A DNA stretch of 64,000 nt from Porphyra umbilicalis (GCA_002049455.2 KV919001.1:1-64000), one strand, 5' to 3'. Counted from the stretch's first letter, positions 10,105 to 23,304 are shown. Notes: generated by a model not told the origin, from the sequence alone. Program-made: numbers and translations.

Positions 10105-10618
10105 GGGATGAAAAGGTCGTCTGTGCGCCTAGTCCCCGCGGACCCTCGGGCCACCGACGTGTACTCGTCGGCCTCCTACACCCTGTGACTGTCCCTCGTG
10201 TCGACGGCGGCCCCTGGGAGCAGCAGGACGTCGCACCGCGACGTCGCGCCAGCGGCTAGAGCTCCTCGCTCCCACGCAGCGCTCCCGCGCAGCGCTCAAC
10301 GCTCGGTGCACGTCGGCTCCGCGGGCTCTGCCCAGTCGCTCAACTCGGGCACCAACAGGAGGTGACAGAATCGTGGATTCGGGACTGCCTGACATGCTCC
10401 TCTCGTCAAAGCTCACCTGCCACGTGCTCCACGCGCGAAACGCAACTGGCACGTGCTCCAAGGTCGCTCCACGGTCGCTCCACGGTCGCTCCACAGTAGG
10501 TTCACGTTTGCTCGACGCTCGCTCCACGCTCGCGTGACGGGCCGGCGACAACTAATAGAGGTGGGCGCGAGAAGCATGGCACGGAGGGATGGGAGTTGAG
10601 GCAAAAGTTTGGGAAAAA

Positions 10619-10738
10619 ACGTACAGCACGGGGGATTCGCCTGTGATCCCTCACCAGACTACTAACCCCGCTCGCGGTCGCTTAGCTTCGGAATTCGGAA
10701 TGGGTTCCGGCGCGTGTGACTCGGATATGGCCGTACGT
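10619..10738 (-). rRNA. 5S rRNA gene, copy 17
   Basis: Intact, T6, family A. Confidence 0.95.
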
Positions 10739-11252
10739 GGGATGAAAAGGTCGTCTGTGCGCCTAGTCCCCGCGGACCCTCGGGCCACCGACGTGTACTC
10801 GTCGGCCTCCTACACCCTGTGACTGTCCCTCGTGTCGACGGCGGCCCCTGGGAGCAGCAGGACGTCGCACCGCGACGTCGCGCCAGCGGCTAGAGCTCCT
10901 CGCTCCCACGCAGCGCTCCCGCGCAGCGCTCAACGCTCGGTGCACGTCGGCTCCGCGGGCTCTGCCCAGTCGCTCAACTCGGGCACCAACAGGAGGTGAC
11001 AGAATCGTGGATTCGGGACTGCCTGACATGCTCCTCTCGTCAAAGCTCACCTGCCACGTGCTCCACGCGCGAAACGCAACTGGCACGTGCTCCAAGGTCG
11101 CTCCACGGTCGCTCCACGGTCGCTCCACAGTAGGTTCACGTTTGCTCGACGCTCGCTCCACGCTCGCGTGACGGGCCGGCGACAACTAATAGAGGTGGGC
11201 GCGAGAAGCATGGCACGGAGGGATGGGAGTTGAGGCAAAAGTTTGGGAAAAA

Positions 11253-11372
11253 ACGTACAGCACGGGGGATTCGCCTGTGATCCCTCACCAGACTACTAAC
11301 CCCGCTCGCGGTCGCTTAGCTTCGGAATTCGGAATGGGTTCCGGCGCGTGTGACTCGGATATGGCCGTACGT
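11253..11372 (-). rRNA. 5S rRNA gene, copy 18
   Basis: Intact, T6, family A. Confidence 0.95.
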
Positions 11373-11886
11373 GGGATGAAAAGGTCGTCTGTGCGCCTAG
11401 TCCCCGCGGACCCTCGGGCCACCGACGTGTACTCGTCGGCCTCCTACACCCTGTGACTGTCCCTCGTGTCGACGGCGGCCCCTGGGAGCAGCAGGACGTC
11501 GCACCGCGACGTCGCGCCAGCGGCTAGAGCTCCTCGCTCCCACGCAGCGCTCCCGCGCAGCGCTCAACGCTCGGTGCACGTCGGCTCCGCGGGCTCTGCC
11601 CAGTCGCTCAACTCGGGCACCAACAGGAGGTGACAGAATCGTGGATTCGGGACTGCCTGACATGCTCCTCTCGTCAAAGCTCACCTGCCACGTGCTCCAC
11701 GCGCGAAACGCAACTGGCACGTGCTCCAAGGTCGCTCCACGGTCGCTCCACGGTCGCTCCACAGTAGGTTCACGTTTGCTCGACGCTCGCTCCACGCTCG
11801 CGTGACGGGCCGGCGACAACTAATAGAGGTGGGCGCGAGAAGCATGGCACGGAGGGATGGGAGTTGAGGCAAAAGTTTGGGAAAAA

Positions 11887-12006
11887 ACGTACAGCACGGG
11901 GGATTCGCCTGTGATCCCTCACCAGACTACTAACCCCGCTCGCGGTCGCTTAGCTTCGGAATTCGGAATGGGTTCCGGCGCGTGTGACTCGGATATGGCC
12001 GTACGT
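11887..12006 (-). rRNA. 5S rRNA gene, copy 19
   Basis: Intact, T6, family A. Confidence 0.95.
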
Positions 12007-12520
12007 GGGATGAAAAGGTCGTCTGTGCGCCTAGTCCCCGCGGACCCTCGGGCCACCGACGTGTACTCGTCGGCCTCCTACACCCTGTGACTGTCCCTCG
12101 TGTCGACGGCGGCCCCTGGGAGCAGCAGGACGTCGCACCGCGACGTCGCGCCAGCGGCTAGAGCTCCTCGCTCCCACGCAGCGCTCCCGCGCAGCGCTCA
12201 ACGCTCGGTGCACGTCGGCTCCGCGGGCTCTGCCCAGTCGCTCAACTCGGGCACCAACAGGAGGTGACAGAATCGTGGATTCGGGACTGCCTGACATGCT
12301 CCTCTCGTCAAAGCTCACCTGCCACGTGCTCCACGCGCGAAACGCAACTGGCACGTGCTCCAAGGTCGCTCCACGGTCGCTCCACGGTCGCTCCACAGTA
12401 GGTTCACGTTTGCTCGACGCTCGCTCCACGCTCGCGTGACGGGCCGGCGACAACTAATAGAGGTGGGCGCGAGAAGCATGGCACGGAGGGATGGGAGTTG
12501 AGGCAAAAGTTTGGGAAAAA

Positions 12521-12640
12521 ACGTACAGCACGGGGGATTCGCCTGTGATCCCTCACCAGACTACTAACCCCGCTCGCGGTCGCTTAGCTTCGGAATTCGG
12601 AATGGGTTCCGGCGCGTGTGACTCGGATATGGCCGTACGT
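12521..12640 (-). rRNA. 5S rRNA gene, copy 20
   Basis: Intact, T6; its upstream spacer lacks one base at site 2 (near 12708). Confidence 0.95.
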
Positions 12641-13153
12641 GGGATGAAAAGGTCGTCTGTGCGCCTAGTCCCCGCGGACCCTCGGGCCACCGACGTGTAC
12701 TCGTCGCCTCCTACACCCTGTGACTGTCCCTCGTGTCGACGGCGGCCCCTGGGAGCAGCAGGACGTCGCACCGCGACGTCGCGCCAGCGGCTAGAGCTCC
12801 TCGCTCCCACGCAGCGCTCCCGCGCAGCGCTCAACGCTCGGTGCACGTCGGCTCCGCGGGCTCTGCCCAGTCGCTCAACTCGGGCACCAACAGGAGGTGA
12901 CAGAATCGTGGATTCGGGACTGCCTGACATGCTCCTCTCGTCAAAGCTCACCTGCCACGTGCTCCACGCGCGAAACGCAACTGGCACGTGCTCCAAGGTC
13001 GCTCCACGGTCGCTCCACGGTCGCTCCACAGTAGGTTCACGTTTGCTCGACGCTCGCTCCACGCTCGCGTGACGGGCCGGCGACAACTAATAGAGGTGGG
13101 CGCGAGAAGCATGGCACGGAGGGATGGGAGTTGAGGCAAAAGTTTGGGAAAAA

Positions 13154-13273
13154 ACGTACAGCACGGGGGATTCGCCTGTGATCCCTCACCAGACTACTAA
13201 CCCCGCTCGCGGTCGCTTAGCTTCGGAATTCGGAATGGGTTCCGGCGCGTGTGACTCGGATATGGCCGTACGT
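13154..13273 (-). rRNA. 5S rRNA gene, copy 21
   Basis: Intact, T6; its upstream spacer has the B state at site 2. Confidence 0.95.
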
Positions 13274-13787
13274 GGGATGAAAAGGTCGTCTGTGCGCCTA
13301 GTCCCCGCGGACCCTCGGGCCACCGACGTGTACTCGTCGCCCTCCTACACCCTGTGACTGTCCCTCGTGTCGACGGCGGCCCCTGGGAGCAGCAGGACGT
13401 CGCACCGCGACGTCGCGCCAGCGGCTAGAGCTCCTCGCTCCCACGCAGCGCTCCCGCGCAGCGCTCAACGCTCGGTGCACGTCGGCTCCGCGGGCTCTGC
13501 CCAGTCGCTCAACTCGGGCACCAACAGGAGGTGACAGAATCGTGGATTCGGGACTGCCTGACATGCTCCTCTCGTCAAAGCTCACCTGCCACGTGCTCCA
13601 CGCGCGAAACGCAACTGGCACGTGCTCCAAGGTCGCTCCACGGTCGCTCCACGGTCGCTCCACAGTAGGTTCACGTTTGCTCGACGCTCGCTCCACGCTC
13701 GCGTGACGGGCCGGCGACAACTAATAGAGGTGGGCGCGAGAAGCATGGCACGGAGGGATGGGAGTTGAGGCAAAAGTTTGGGAAAAA

Positions 13788-13907
13788 ACGTACAGCACGG
13801 GGGATTCGCCTGTGATCCCTCACCAGACTACTAACCCCGCTCGCGGTCGCTTAGCTTCGGAATTCGGAATGGGTTCCGGCGCGTGTGACTCGGATATGGC
13901 CGTACGT
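13788..13907 (-). rRNA. 5S rRNA gene, copy 22
   Basis: Intact, T6; first transition unit. Confidence 0.95.
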
Positions 13908-14420
13908 GGGATGAAAAGGTCGTCTGTGCGCCTAGTCCCGCGGACCCTCGGGCCACCGACGTGTACTCGTCGGCCTCCTACACCCTGTGACTGTCCCTCG
14001 TGTCGACGGCGGCCCCTGGGAGCAGCAGGACGTCGCACCGCGACGTCGCGCCAGCGGCTAGAGCTCCTCGCTCCCACGCAGCGCTCCCGCGCAGCGCTCA
14101 ACGCTCGGTGCACGTCGGCTCCGCGGGCTCTGCCCAGTCGCTCAACTCGGGCACCAACAGGAGGTGACAGAATCGTGGATTCGGGACTGCCTGACATGCT
14201 CCTCTCGTCAAAGCTCACCTGCCACGTGCTCCACGCGCGAAAACGCAACTGGCACGTGCTCCAAGGTCGCTCCACGGTCGCTCCACGGTCGCTCCACAGT
14301 AGGTTCACGTTTGCTCGACGCTCGCTCCACGCTCGCGTGACGGGCCGGCGACAAGTAATAGAGTTGGGCGCGAGAAGCATGGCACGGAGGGATGGGAGTT
14401 GAGGCAAAAGTTGGGAAAAA

Positions 14421-14540
14421 ACGTACAGCACGGGGGATTCGCCTGTGATCCCTCACCAGACTACTAACCCCGCTCGCGGTCGCTTAGCTTCGGAATTCGG
14501 AATGGGTTCCGGCGCGTGTGACTCGGATATGGCCGTACGT
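14421..14540 (-). rRNA. 5S rRNA gene, copy 23
   Basis: Intact, T6; one base is missing between the two T tracts past the gene. Confidence 0.95.
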
Positions 14541-15054
14541 GGGATGAAAAGGTCGTCTGTGCGCCTAGTCCCGCGGACCCTCGGGCCACCGACGTGTACT
14601 CGTCGCCCTCCTACACCCTGTGACTGTCCCTCGTGTCGACGGCGGCCCCTGGGAGCAGCAGGACGTCGCACCGCGACCTCGCGCCAGCGGACAGAGCTCC
14701 TCGCTCCCACGCAGCGCTCCCGCGCAGCGCTCAACGCTCGGTGCACGTCGGCTCCGCGGGCTCTGCCCAGTCGCTCAACTCGGGCACCAACAGGAGGTGA
14801 CAGAATCGTGGATTCGGGACTGCCTGACATGCTCCTCTCGTCAAAGCTCACCTGCCACGTGCTCCACGCGCGAAAACGCAACTGGCACGTGCTCCAAGGT
14901 CGCTCCACGGTCGCTCCACGGTCGCTCCACAGTAGGTTCACGTTTGCTCGACGCTCGCTCCACGCTCGCGTGACGGGCCGGCGACAAGTAATAGAGTTGG
15001 GCGCGAGAAGCATGGCACGGAGGGATGGGAGTTGAGGCAAAAGTTTGGGAAAAA

Positions 15055-15174
15055 ACGTACAGCACGGGGGATTCGCCTGTGATCCCTCACCAGACTACTA
15101 ACCCCGCTCGCGGTCGCTTAGCTTCGGAATTCGGAATGGGTTCCGGCGCGTGTGACTCGGATATGGCCGTACGT
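15055..15174 (-). rRNA. 5S rRNA gene, copy 24
   Basis: Intact, T6, transition unit. Confidence 0.95.
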
Positions 15175-15686
15175 GGGATGAAAAGGTCGTCTGTGCGCCT
15201 AGTCCCGCGGACCCTCGGGCCACCGACGTGTACTCGTCGCCCTCCTACACCCTGTGACTGTCCCTCGTGTCGACGGCGGCCCCTGGGAGCAGCAGGACGT
15301 CGCACCGCGACCTCGCGCCAGCGGACAGAGCTCCTCGCTCCCGCGCAGCGCTCCCGCGCAGCGCTCAACGCTCGGTGCACGTCGGCTCCGCGGCTCTGCC
15401 CAGTCGCTCAACTCGGGCACCAACAGGAGGTGACAGAATCGTGGATTCGGGACTGCCTGACATGCTCCTCTCGTCAAAGCTCACCTGCCACGTGCTCCAC
15501 GCGCGAAAACGCAACTGGCACGTGCTCCAAGGTCGCTCCACGGTCGCTCCACGGTCGCTCCACAGTAGGTTCATGTTTGCTCGACGCTCGCTCCACGCTC
15601 GCGTGACGGGCCGGCGACAAGTAATAGGTTGGGCGCGAGAAGCATGGCACGGAGGGATGGGAGTTGAGGCAAAAGTTTGGGAAAAA

Positions 15687-15806
15687 ACGTACAGCACGGG
15701 GGATTCGCCTGTGATCCCTCACCAGACTACTAACCCCGCTCGCGGTCGCTTAGCTTCGGAATTCGGAATGGGTTCCGGCGCGTGTGACTCGGATATGGCC
15801 GTACGT
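15687..15806 (-). rRNA. 5S rRNA gene, copy 25
   Basis: Intact, T6, transition unit. Confidence 0.95.
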
Positions 15807-16320
15807 GGGATGAAAAGGTCGTCTGTGCGCCTAGTCCCGCGGACCCTCGGGCCACCGACGTGTACTCGTCGCCCTCCTACACCCTGTGACTGTCCCTCGT
15901 GTCGACGGCGGCCCCTGGGAGCAGCAGGACGTCGCACCGCGACCTCGCGCCAGCGGACAGAGCTCCTCGCTCCCGCGCAGCGCTCCCGCGCAGCGCTCAA
16001 CGCTCGGTGCACGTCGGCTCCGCGGGCTCTGCCCAGTCGCTCAACTCGGGCACCAACAGGAGGTGACAGAATCGTGGATTCGGGACTGCCTGACATGCTC
16101 CTCTCGTCAAAGCTCACCTGCCACGTGCTCCACGCGCGAAAACGCAACTGGCACGTGCTCCAAGGTCGCTCCACGGTCGCTCCACGGTCGCTCCACAGTA
16201 GGTTCATGTTTGCTCGACGCTCGCTCCACGCTCGCGTGACGGGCCGGCGACAAGTAATAGAGTTGGGCGCGAGAAGCATGGCACGGAGGGATGGGAGTTG
16301 AGGCAAAAGTTTGGGAAAAA

Positions 16321-16440
16321 ACGTACAGCACGGGGGATTCGCCTGTGATCCCTCACCAGACTACTAACCCCGCTCGCGGTCGCTTAGCTTCGGAATTCGG
16401 AATGGGTTCCGGCGCGTGTGACTCGGATATGGCCGTACGT
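16321..16440 (-). rRNA. 5S rRNA gene, copy 26
   Basis: Intact, T6; first full family B unit, gene unchanged from family A. Confidence 0.95.
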
Positions 16441-16955
16441 GGGATGAAAAGGTCGTCTGTGCGCCTAGTGCCCGCGGACCCTCGGGCCACCGACGTGTAC
16501 TCGTCGCCCTCCTACACCCTGTGACTGTCCCTCGTGTCGACGGCGGCCCCTGGGAGCAGCAGGACGTCGCACCGCGACCTCGCGCCAGCGGACAGAGCTC
16601 CTCGCTCCCGCGCAGCGCTCCCGCGCAGCGCTCAACGCTCGGTGCACGTCGGCTCCGCGGGCTCTGCCCAGTCGCTCAACTCGGGCACCAACAGGAGGTG
16701 ACAGAATCGTGGATTCGGGACTGCCTGACATGCTCCTCTCGTCAAAGCTCACCTGCCACGTGCTCCACGCGCGAAAACGCAACTGGCACGTGCTCCAAGG
16801 TCGCTCCACGGTCGCTCCACGGTCGCTCCACAGTAGGTTCATGTTTGCTCGACGCTCGCTCCACGCTCGCGTGACGGGACGGCGACAAGTAATAGAGTTG
16901 GGCGCGAGAAGCATGGCACGGAGGGATGGGAGTTGAGGCAAAAGTTTGGGAAAAA

Positions 16956-17075
16956 ACGTACAGCACGGGGGATTCGCCTGTGATCCCTCACCAGACTACT
17001 AACCCCGCTCGCGGTCGCTTAGCTTCGGAATTCGGAATGGGTTCCGGCGCGTGTGACTCGGATATGGCCGTACGT
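16956..17075 (-). rRNA. 5S rRNA gene, copy 27
   Basis: Intact, T6, family B. Confidence 0.95.
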
Positions 17076-17590
17076 GGGATGAAAAGGTCGTCTGTGCGCC
17101 TAGTGCCCGCGGACCCTCGGGCCACCGACGTGTACTCGTCGCCCTCCTACACCCTGTGACTGTCCCTCGTGTCGACGGCGGCCCCTGGGAGCAGCAGGAC
17201 GTCGCACCGCGACCTCGCGCCAGCGGACAGAGCTCCTCGCTCCCGCGCAGCGCTCCCGCGCAGCGCTCAACGCTCGGTGCACGTCGGCTCCGCGGGCTCT
17301 GCCCAGTCGCTCAACTCGGGCACCAACAGGAGGTGACAGAATCGTGGATTCGGGACTGCCTGACATGCTCCTCTCGTCAAAGCTCACCTGCCACGTGCTC
17401 CACGCGCGAAAACGCAACTGGCACGTGCTCCAAGGTCGCTCCACGGTCGCTCCACGGTCGCTCCACAGTAGGTTCATGTTTGCTCGACGCTCGCTCCACG
17501 CTCGCGTGACGGGACGGCGACAAGTAATAGAGTTGGGCGCGAGAAGCATGGCACGGAGGGATGGGAGTTGAGGCAAAAGTTTGGGGAAAA

Positions 17591-17710
17591 ACGTACAGCA
17601 CGGGGGATTCGCCTGTGATCCCTCACCAGACTACTAACCCCGCTCGCGGTCGCTTAGCTTCGGAATTCGGAATGGGTTCCGGCGCGTGTGACTCGGATAT
17701 GGCCGTACGT
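17591..17710 (-). rRNA. 5S rRNA gene, copy 28
   Basis: Intact; the terminator is T5 because its last T is replaced by C. Confidence 0.95.
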
Positions 17711-18225
17711 GGGATGAAAAGGTCGTCTGTGCGCCTAGTGCCCGCGGACCCTCGGGCCACCGACGTGTACTCGTCGCCCTCCTACACCCTGTGACTGTCC
17801 CTCGTGTCGACGGCGGCCCCTGGGAGCAGCAGGACGTCGCACCGCGACCTCGCGCCAGCGGATAGAGCTCCTCGCTCCCGCGCAGCGCTCCCGCGCAGCG
17901 CTCAACGCTCGGTGCACGTCGGCTCCGCGGGCTCTGCCCAGTCGCTCAACTCGGGCACCAACAGGAGGTGACAGAATCGTGGATTCGGGACTGCCTGACA
18001 TGCTCCTCTCGTCAAAGCTCACCTGCCACGTGCTCCACGCGCGAAAACGCAACTGGCACGTGCTCCAAGGTCGCTCCACGGTCGCTCCACGGTCGCTCCA
18101 CAGTAGGTTCATGTTTGCTCGACGCTCGCTCCACGCTCGCGTGACGGGACGGCGACAAGTAATAGAGTTGGGCGCGAGAAGCATGGCACGGAGGGATGGG
18201 AGTTGAGGCAAAAGTTTGGGAAAAA

Positions 18226-18345
18226 ACGTACAGCACGGGGGATTCGCCTGTGATCCCTCACCAGACTACTAACCCCGCTCGCGGTCGCTTAGCTTCGGAA
18301 TTCGGAATGGGTTCCGGCGCGTGTGACTCGGATATGGCCGTACGT
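18226..18345 (-). rRNA. 5S rRNA gene, copy 29
   Basis: Intact, T6, family B with the CGGACAGAG variant. Confidence 0.95.
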
Positions 18346-18860
18346 GGGATGAAAAGGTCGTCTGTGCGCCTAGTGCCCGCGGACCCTCGGGCCACCGACG
18401 TGTACTCGTCGCCCTCCTACACCCTGTGACTGTCCCTCGTGTCGACGGCGGCCCCTGGGAGCAGCAGGACGTCGCACCGCGACCTCGCGCCAGCGGACAG
18501 AGCTCCTCGCTCCCGCGCAGCGCTCCCGCGCAGCGCTCAACGCTCGGTGCACGTCGGCTCCGCGGGCTCTGCCCAGTCGCTCAACTCGGGCACCAACAGG
18601 AGGTGACAGAATCGTGGATTCGGGACTGCCTGACATGCTCCTCTCGTCAAAGCTCACCTGCCACGTGCTCCACGCGCGAAAACGCAACTGGCACGTGCTC
18701 CAAGGTCGCTCCACGGTCGCTCCACGGTCGCTCCACAGTAGGTTCATGTTTGCTCGACGCTCGCTCCACGCTCGCGTGACGGGACGGCGACAAGTAATAG
18801 AGTTGGGCGCGAGAAGCATGGCACGGAGGGATGGGAGTTGAGGCAAAAGTTTGGGAAAAA

Positions 18861-18980
18861 ACGTACAGCACGGGGGATTCGCCTGTGATCCCTCACCAGA
18901 CTACTAACCCCGCTCGCGGTCGCTTAGCTTCGGAATTCGGAATGGGTTCCGGCGCGTGTGACTCGGATATGGCCGTACGT
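18861..18980 (-). rRNA. 5S rRNA gene, copy 30
   Basis: Intact, T6, family B. Confidence 0.95.
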
Positions 18981-19495
18981 GGGATGAAAAGGTCGTCTGT
19001 GCGCCTAGTGCCCGCGGACCCTCGGGCCACCGACGTGTACTCGTCGCCCTCCTACACCCTGTGACTGTCCCTCGTGTCGACGGCGGCCCCTGGGAGCAGC
19101 AGGACGTCGCACCGCGACCTCGCGCCAGCGGATAGAGCTCCTCGCTCCCGCGCAGCGCTCCCGCGCAGCGCTCAACGCTCGGTGCACGTCGGCTCCGCGG
19201 GCTCTGCCCAGTCGCTCAACTCGGGCACCAACAGGAGGTGACAGAATCGTGGATTCGGGACTGCCTGACATGCTCCTCTCGTCAAAGCTCACCTGCCACG
19301 TGCTCCACGCGCGAAAACGCAACTGGCACGTGCTCCAAGGTCGCTCCACGGTCGCTCCACGGTCGCTCCACAGTAGGTTCATGTTTGCTCGACGCTCGCT
19401 CCACGCTCGCGTGACGGGACGGCGACAAGTAATAGAGTTGGGCGCGAGAAGCATGGCACGGAGGGATGGGAGTTGAGGCAAAAGTTTGGGAAAAA

Positions 19496-19615
19496 ACGTA
19501 CAGCACGGGGGATTCGCCTGTGATCCCTCACCAGACTACTAACCCCGCTCGCGGTCGCTTAGCTTCGGAATTCGGAATGGGTTCCGGCGCGTGTGACTCG
19601 GATATGGCCGTACGT
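19496..19615 (-). rRNA. 5S rRNA gene, copy 31
   Basis: Intact, T6, family B. Confidence 0.95.
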
Positions 19616-20130
19616 GGGATGAAAAGGTCGTCTGTGCGCCTAGTGCCCGCGGACCCTCGGGCCACCGACGTGTACTCGTCGCCCTCCTACACCCTGTGAC
19701 TGTCCCTCGTGTCGACGGCGGCCCCTGGGAGCAGCAGGACGTCGCACCGCGACCTCGCGCCAGCGGATAGAGCTCCTCGCTCCCGCGCAGCGCTCCCGCG
19801 CAGCGCTCAACGCTCGGTGCACGTCGGCTCCGCGGGCTCTGCCCAGTCGCTCAACTCGGGCACCAACAGGAGGTGACAGAATCGTGGATTCGGGACTGCC
19901 TGACATGCTCCTCTCGTCAAAGCTCACCTGCCACGTGCTCCACGCGCGAAAACGCAACTGGCACGTGCTCCAAGGTCGCTCCACGGTCGCTCCACGGTCG
20001 CTCCACAGTAGGTTCATGTTTGCTCGACGCTCGCTCCACGCTCGCGTGACGGGACGGCGACAAGTAATAGAGTTGGGCGCGAGAAGCATGGCACGGAGGG
20101 ATGGGAGTTGAGGCAAAAGTTTGGGAAAAA

Positions 20131-20250
20131 ACGTACAGCACGGGGGATTCGCCTGTGATCCCTCACCAGACTACTAACCCCGCTCGCGGTCGCTTAGCTT
20201 CGGAATTCGGAATGGGTTCCGGCGCGTGTGACTCGGATATGGCCGTACGT
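20131..20250 (-). rRNA. 5S rRNA gene, copy 32
   Basis: Intact, T6; its upstream spacer has GACCTCGGG, one base short, at the change between two B sub-variants. Confidence 0.95.
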
Positions 20251-20764
20251 GGGATGAAAAGGTCGTCTGTGCGCCTAGTGCCCGCGGACCTCGGGCCACC
20301 GACGTGTACTCGTCGCCCTCCTACACCCTGTGACTGTCCCTCGTGTCGACGGCGGCCCCTGGGAGCAGCAGGACGTCGCACCGCGACCTCGCGCCAGCGG
20401 ATAGAGCTCCTCGCTCCCGCGCAGCGCTCCCGCGCAGCGCTCAACGCTCGGTGCACGTCGGCTCCGCGGGCTCTGCCCAGTCGCTCAACTCGGGCACCAA
20501 CAGGAGGTGACAGAATCGTGGATTCGGGACTGCCTGACATGCTCCTCTCGTCAAAGCTCACCTGCCACGTGCTCCACGCGCGAAAACGCAACTGGCACGT
20601 GCTCCAAGGTCGCTCCACGGTCGCTCCACGGTCGCTCCACAGTAGGTTCATGTTTGCTCGACGCTCGCTCCACGCTCGCGTGACGGGACGGCGACAAGTA
20701 ATAGAGTTGGGCGCGAGAAGCATGGCACGGAGGGATGGGAGTTGAGGCAAAAGTTTGGGAAAAA

Positions 20765-20884
20765 ACGTACAGCACGGGGGATTCGCCTGTGATCCCTCAC
20801 CAGACTACTAACCCCGCTCGCGGTCGCTTAGCTTCGGAATTCGGAATGGGTTCCGGCGCGTGTGACTCGGATATGGCCGTACGT
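20765..20884 (-). rRNA. 5S rRNA gene, copy 33
   Basis: Intact, T6, first unit with the GACGCTCGGG sub-variant. Confidence 0.95.
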
Positions 20885-21400
20885 GGGATGAAAAGGTCGT
20901 CTGTGCGCCTAGTGCCCGCGGACGCTCGGGCCACCGACGTGTACTCGTCGCCCTCCTACACCCTGTGACTGTCCCTCGTGTCGACGGCGGCCCCTGGGAG
21001 CAGCAGGACGTCGCACCGCGACCTCGCGCCAGCGGATAGAGCTCCTCGCTCCCGCGCAGCGCTCCCGCGCAGCGCTCAACGCTCGGTGCACGTCGGCTCC
21101 GCGGGCTCTGCCCAGTCGCTCAACTCGGGCACCAACAGGAGGTGACAGAATCGTGGATTCGGGACTGCCTGACATGCTCCTCTCGTCAAAGCTCACCTGC
21201 CACGTGCTCCACGCGCGAAAACGCAACTGGCACGTGCTCCAAGGTCGCTCCACGGTCGCTCCACGGTCGCTCCACAGTAGGTTCATGTTTGCTCGACGCT
21301 CGCTCCACGCTCGCGTGACGGGACGGCGACAAGTAATAGAGTTGGGCGCGAGAAGCATGGCACGGAGGGATGGGAGTTGAGGCAAAAGTTTGGGGAAAAA

Positions 21401-21520
21401 ACGTACAGCACGGGGGATTCGCCTGTGATCCCTCACCAGACTACTAACCCCGCTCGCGGTCGCTTAGCTTCGGAATTCGGAATGGGTTCCGGCGCGTGTG
21501 ACTCGGATATGGCCGTACGT
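21401..21520 (-). rRNA. 5S rRNA gene, copy 34
   Basis: Intact, T6; one extra base between the two T tracts. Confidence 0.95.
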
Positions 21521-22035
21521 GGGATGAAAAGGTCGTCTGTGCGCCTAGTGCCCGCGGACGCTCGGGCCACCGACGTGTACTCGTCGCCCTCCTACACCCT
21601 GTGACTGTCCCTCGTGTCGACGGCGGCCCCTGGGAGCAGCAGGACGTCGCACCGCGACCTCGCGCCAGCGGATAGAGCTCCTCGCTCCCGCGCAGCGCTC
21701 CCGCGCAGCGCTCAACGCTCGGTGCACGTCGGCTCCGCGGGCTCTGCCCAGTCGCTCAACTCGGGCACCAACAGGAGGTGACAGAATCGTGGATTCGGGA
21801 CTGCCTGACATGCTCCTCTCGTCAAAGCTCACCTGCCACGTGCTCCACGCGCGAAAACGCAACTGGCACGTGCTCCAAGGTCGCTCCACGGTCGCTCCAC
21901 GGTCGCTCCACAGTAGGTTCATGTTTGCTCGACGCTCGCTCCACGCTCGCGTGACGGGACGGCGACAAGTAATAGAGTTGGGCGCGAGAAGCATGGCACG
22001 GAGGGATGGGAGTTGAGGCAAAAGTTTGGGAAAAA

Positions 22036-22155
22036 ACGTACAGCACGGGGGATTCGCCTGTGATCCCTCACCAGACTACTAACCCCGCTCGCGGTCGCTT
22101 AGCTTCGGAATTCGGAATGGGTTCCGGCGCGTGTGACTCGGATATGGCCGTACGT
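22036..22155 (-). rRNA. 5S rRNA gene, copy 35
   Basis: Intact, T6, family B. Confidence 0.95.
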
Positions 22156-22670
22156 GGGATGAAAAGGTCGTCTGTGCGCCTAGTGCCCGCGGACCCTCGG
22201 GCCACCGACGTGTACTCGTCGCCCTCCTACACCCTGTGACTGTCCCTCGTGTCGACGGCGGCCCCTGGGAGCAGCAGGACGTCGCACCGCGACCTCGCGC
22301 CAGCGGATAGAGCTCCTCGCTCCCGCGCAGCGCTCCCGCGCAGCGCTCAACGCTCGGTGCACGTCGGCTCCGCGGGCTCTGCCCAGTCGCTCAACTCGGG
22401 CACCAACAGGAGGTGACAGAATCGTGGATTCGGGACTGCCTGACATGCTCCTCTCGTCAAAGCTCACCTGCCACGTGCTCCACGCGCGAAAACGCAACTG
22501 GCACGTGCTCCAAGGTCGCTCCACGGTCGCTCCACGGTCGCTCCACAGTAGGTTCATGTTTGCTCGACGCTCGCTCCACGCTCGCGTGACGGGACGGCGA
22601 CAAGTAATAGAGTTGGGCGCGAGAAGCATGGCACGGAGGGATGGGAGTTGAGGCAAAAGTTTGGGAAAAA

Positions 22671-22790
22671 ACGTACAGCACGGGGGATTCGCCTGTGATC
22701 CCTCACCAGACTACTAACCCCGCTCGCGGTCGCTTAGCTTCGGAATTCGGAATGGGTTCCGGCGCGTGTGACTCGGATATGGCCGTACGT
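22671..22790 (-). rRNA. 5S rRNA gene, copy 36
   Basis: Intact, T6; site 2 in its upstream spacer lacks a base. Confidence 0.95.
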
Positions 22791-23304
22791 GGGATGAAAA
22801 GGTCGTCTGTGCGCCTAGTGCCCGCGGACGCTCGGGCCACCGACGTGTACTCGTCGCCTCCTACACCCTGTGACTGTCCCTCGTGTCGACGGCGGCCCCT
22901 GGGAGCAGCAGGACGTCGCACCGCGACGTCGCGCCAGCGGATAGAGCTCCTCGCTCCCGCGCAGCGCTCCCGCGCAGCGCTCAACGCTCGGTGCACGTCG
23001 GCTCCGCGGGCTCTGCCCAGTCGCTCAACTCGGGCACCAACAGGAGGTGACAGAATCGTGGATTCGGGACTGCCTGACATGCTCCTCTCGTCAAAGCTCA
23101 CCTGCCACGTGCTCCACGCGCGAAAACGCAACTGGCACGTGCTCCAAGGTCGCTCCACGGTCGCTCCACGGTCGCTCCACAGTAGGTTCATGTTTGCTCG
23201 ACGCTCGCTCCACGCTCGCGTGACGGGACGGCGACAAGTAATAGAGTTGGGCGCGAGAAGCATGGCACGGAGGGATGGGAGTTGAGGCAAAAGTTTGGGA
23301 AAAA

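Larger units (their letters stand above)
1..13787 (-). repeat. Spacer family A block (copies 1-21)
   Basis: Diagnostic A states: TCCCCGCGG, TCGGCCTCC, GACGTCGCG, CGGCTAGAG, CCCACGCAG, GAAACGC, TTCACGTTT, GGGCCGGCG, CAACTAATAG and GAGGTGGG. Most units are indistinguishable by eye. The first partial unit (1-300) has a few extra C bases. Site 2 loses a base near 12708 and shows the B state near 13340, the first signs of the transition. Confidence 0.88.
13788..16320 (-). repeat. A-to-B transition units (copies 22-25)
   Basis: Units change stepwise from family A to B: GAAAACGC and CAAGTAATAG appear first, then GACCTCGCG, then CCCGCGCAG and TTCATGTTT. Site 1 lacks its variable base in all four units (TCCCGCGG). 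Confidence 0.8.
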
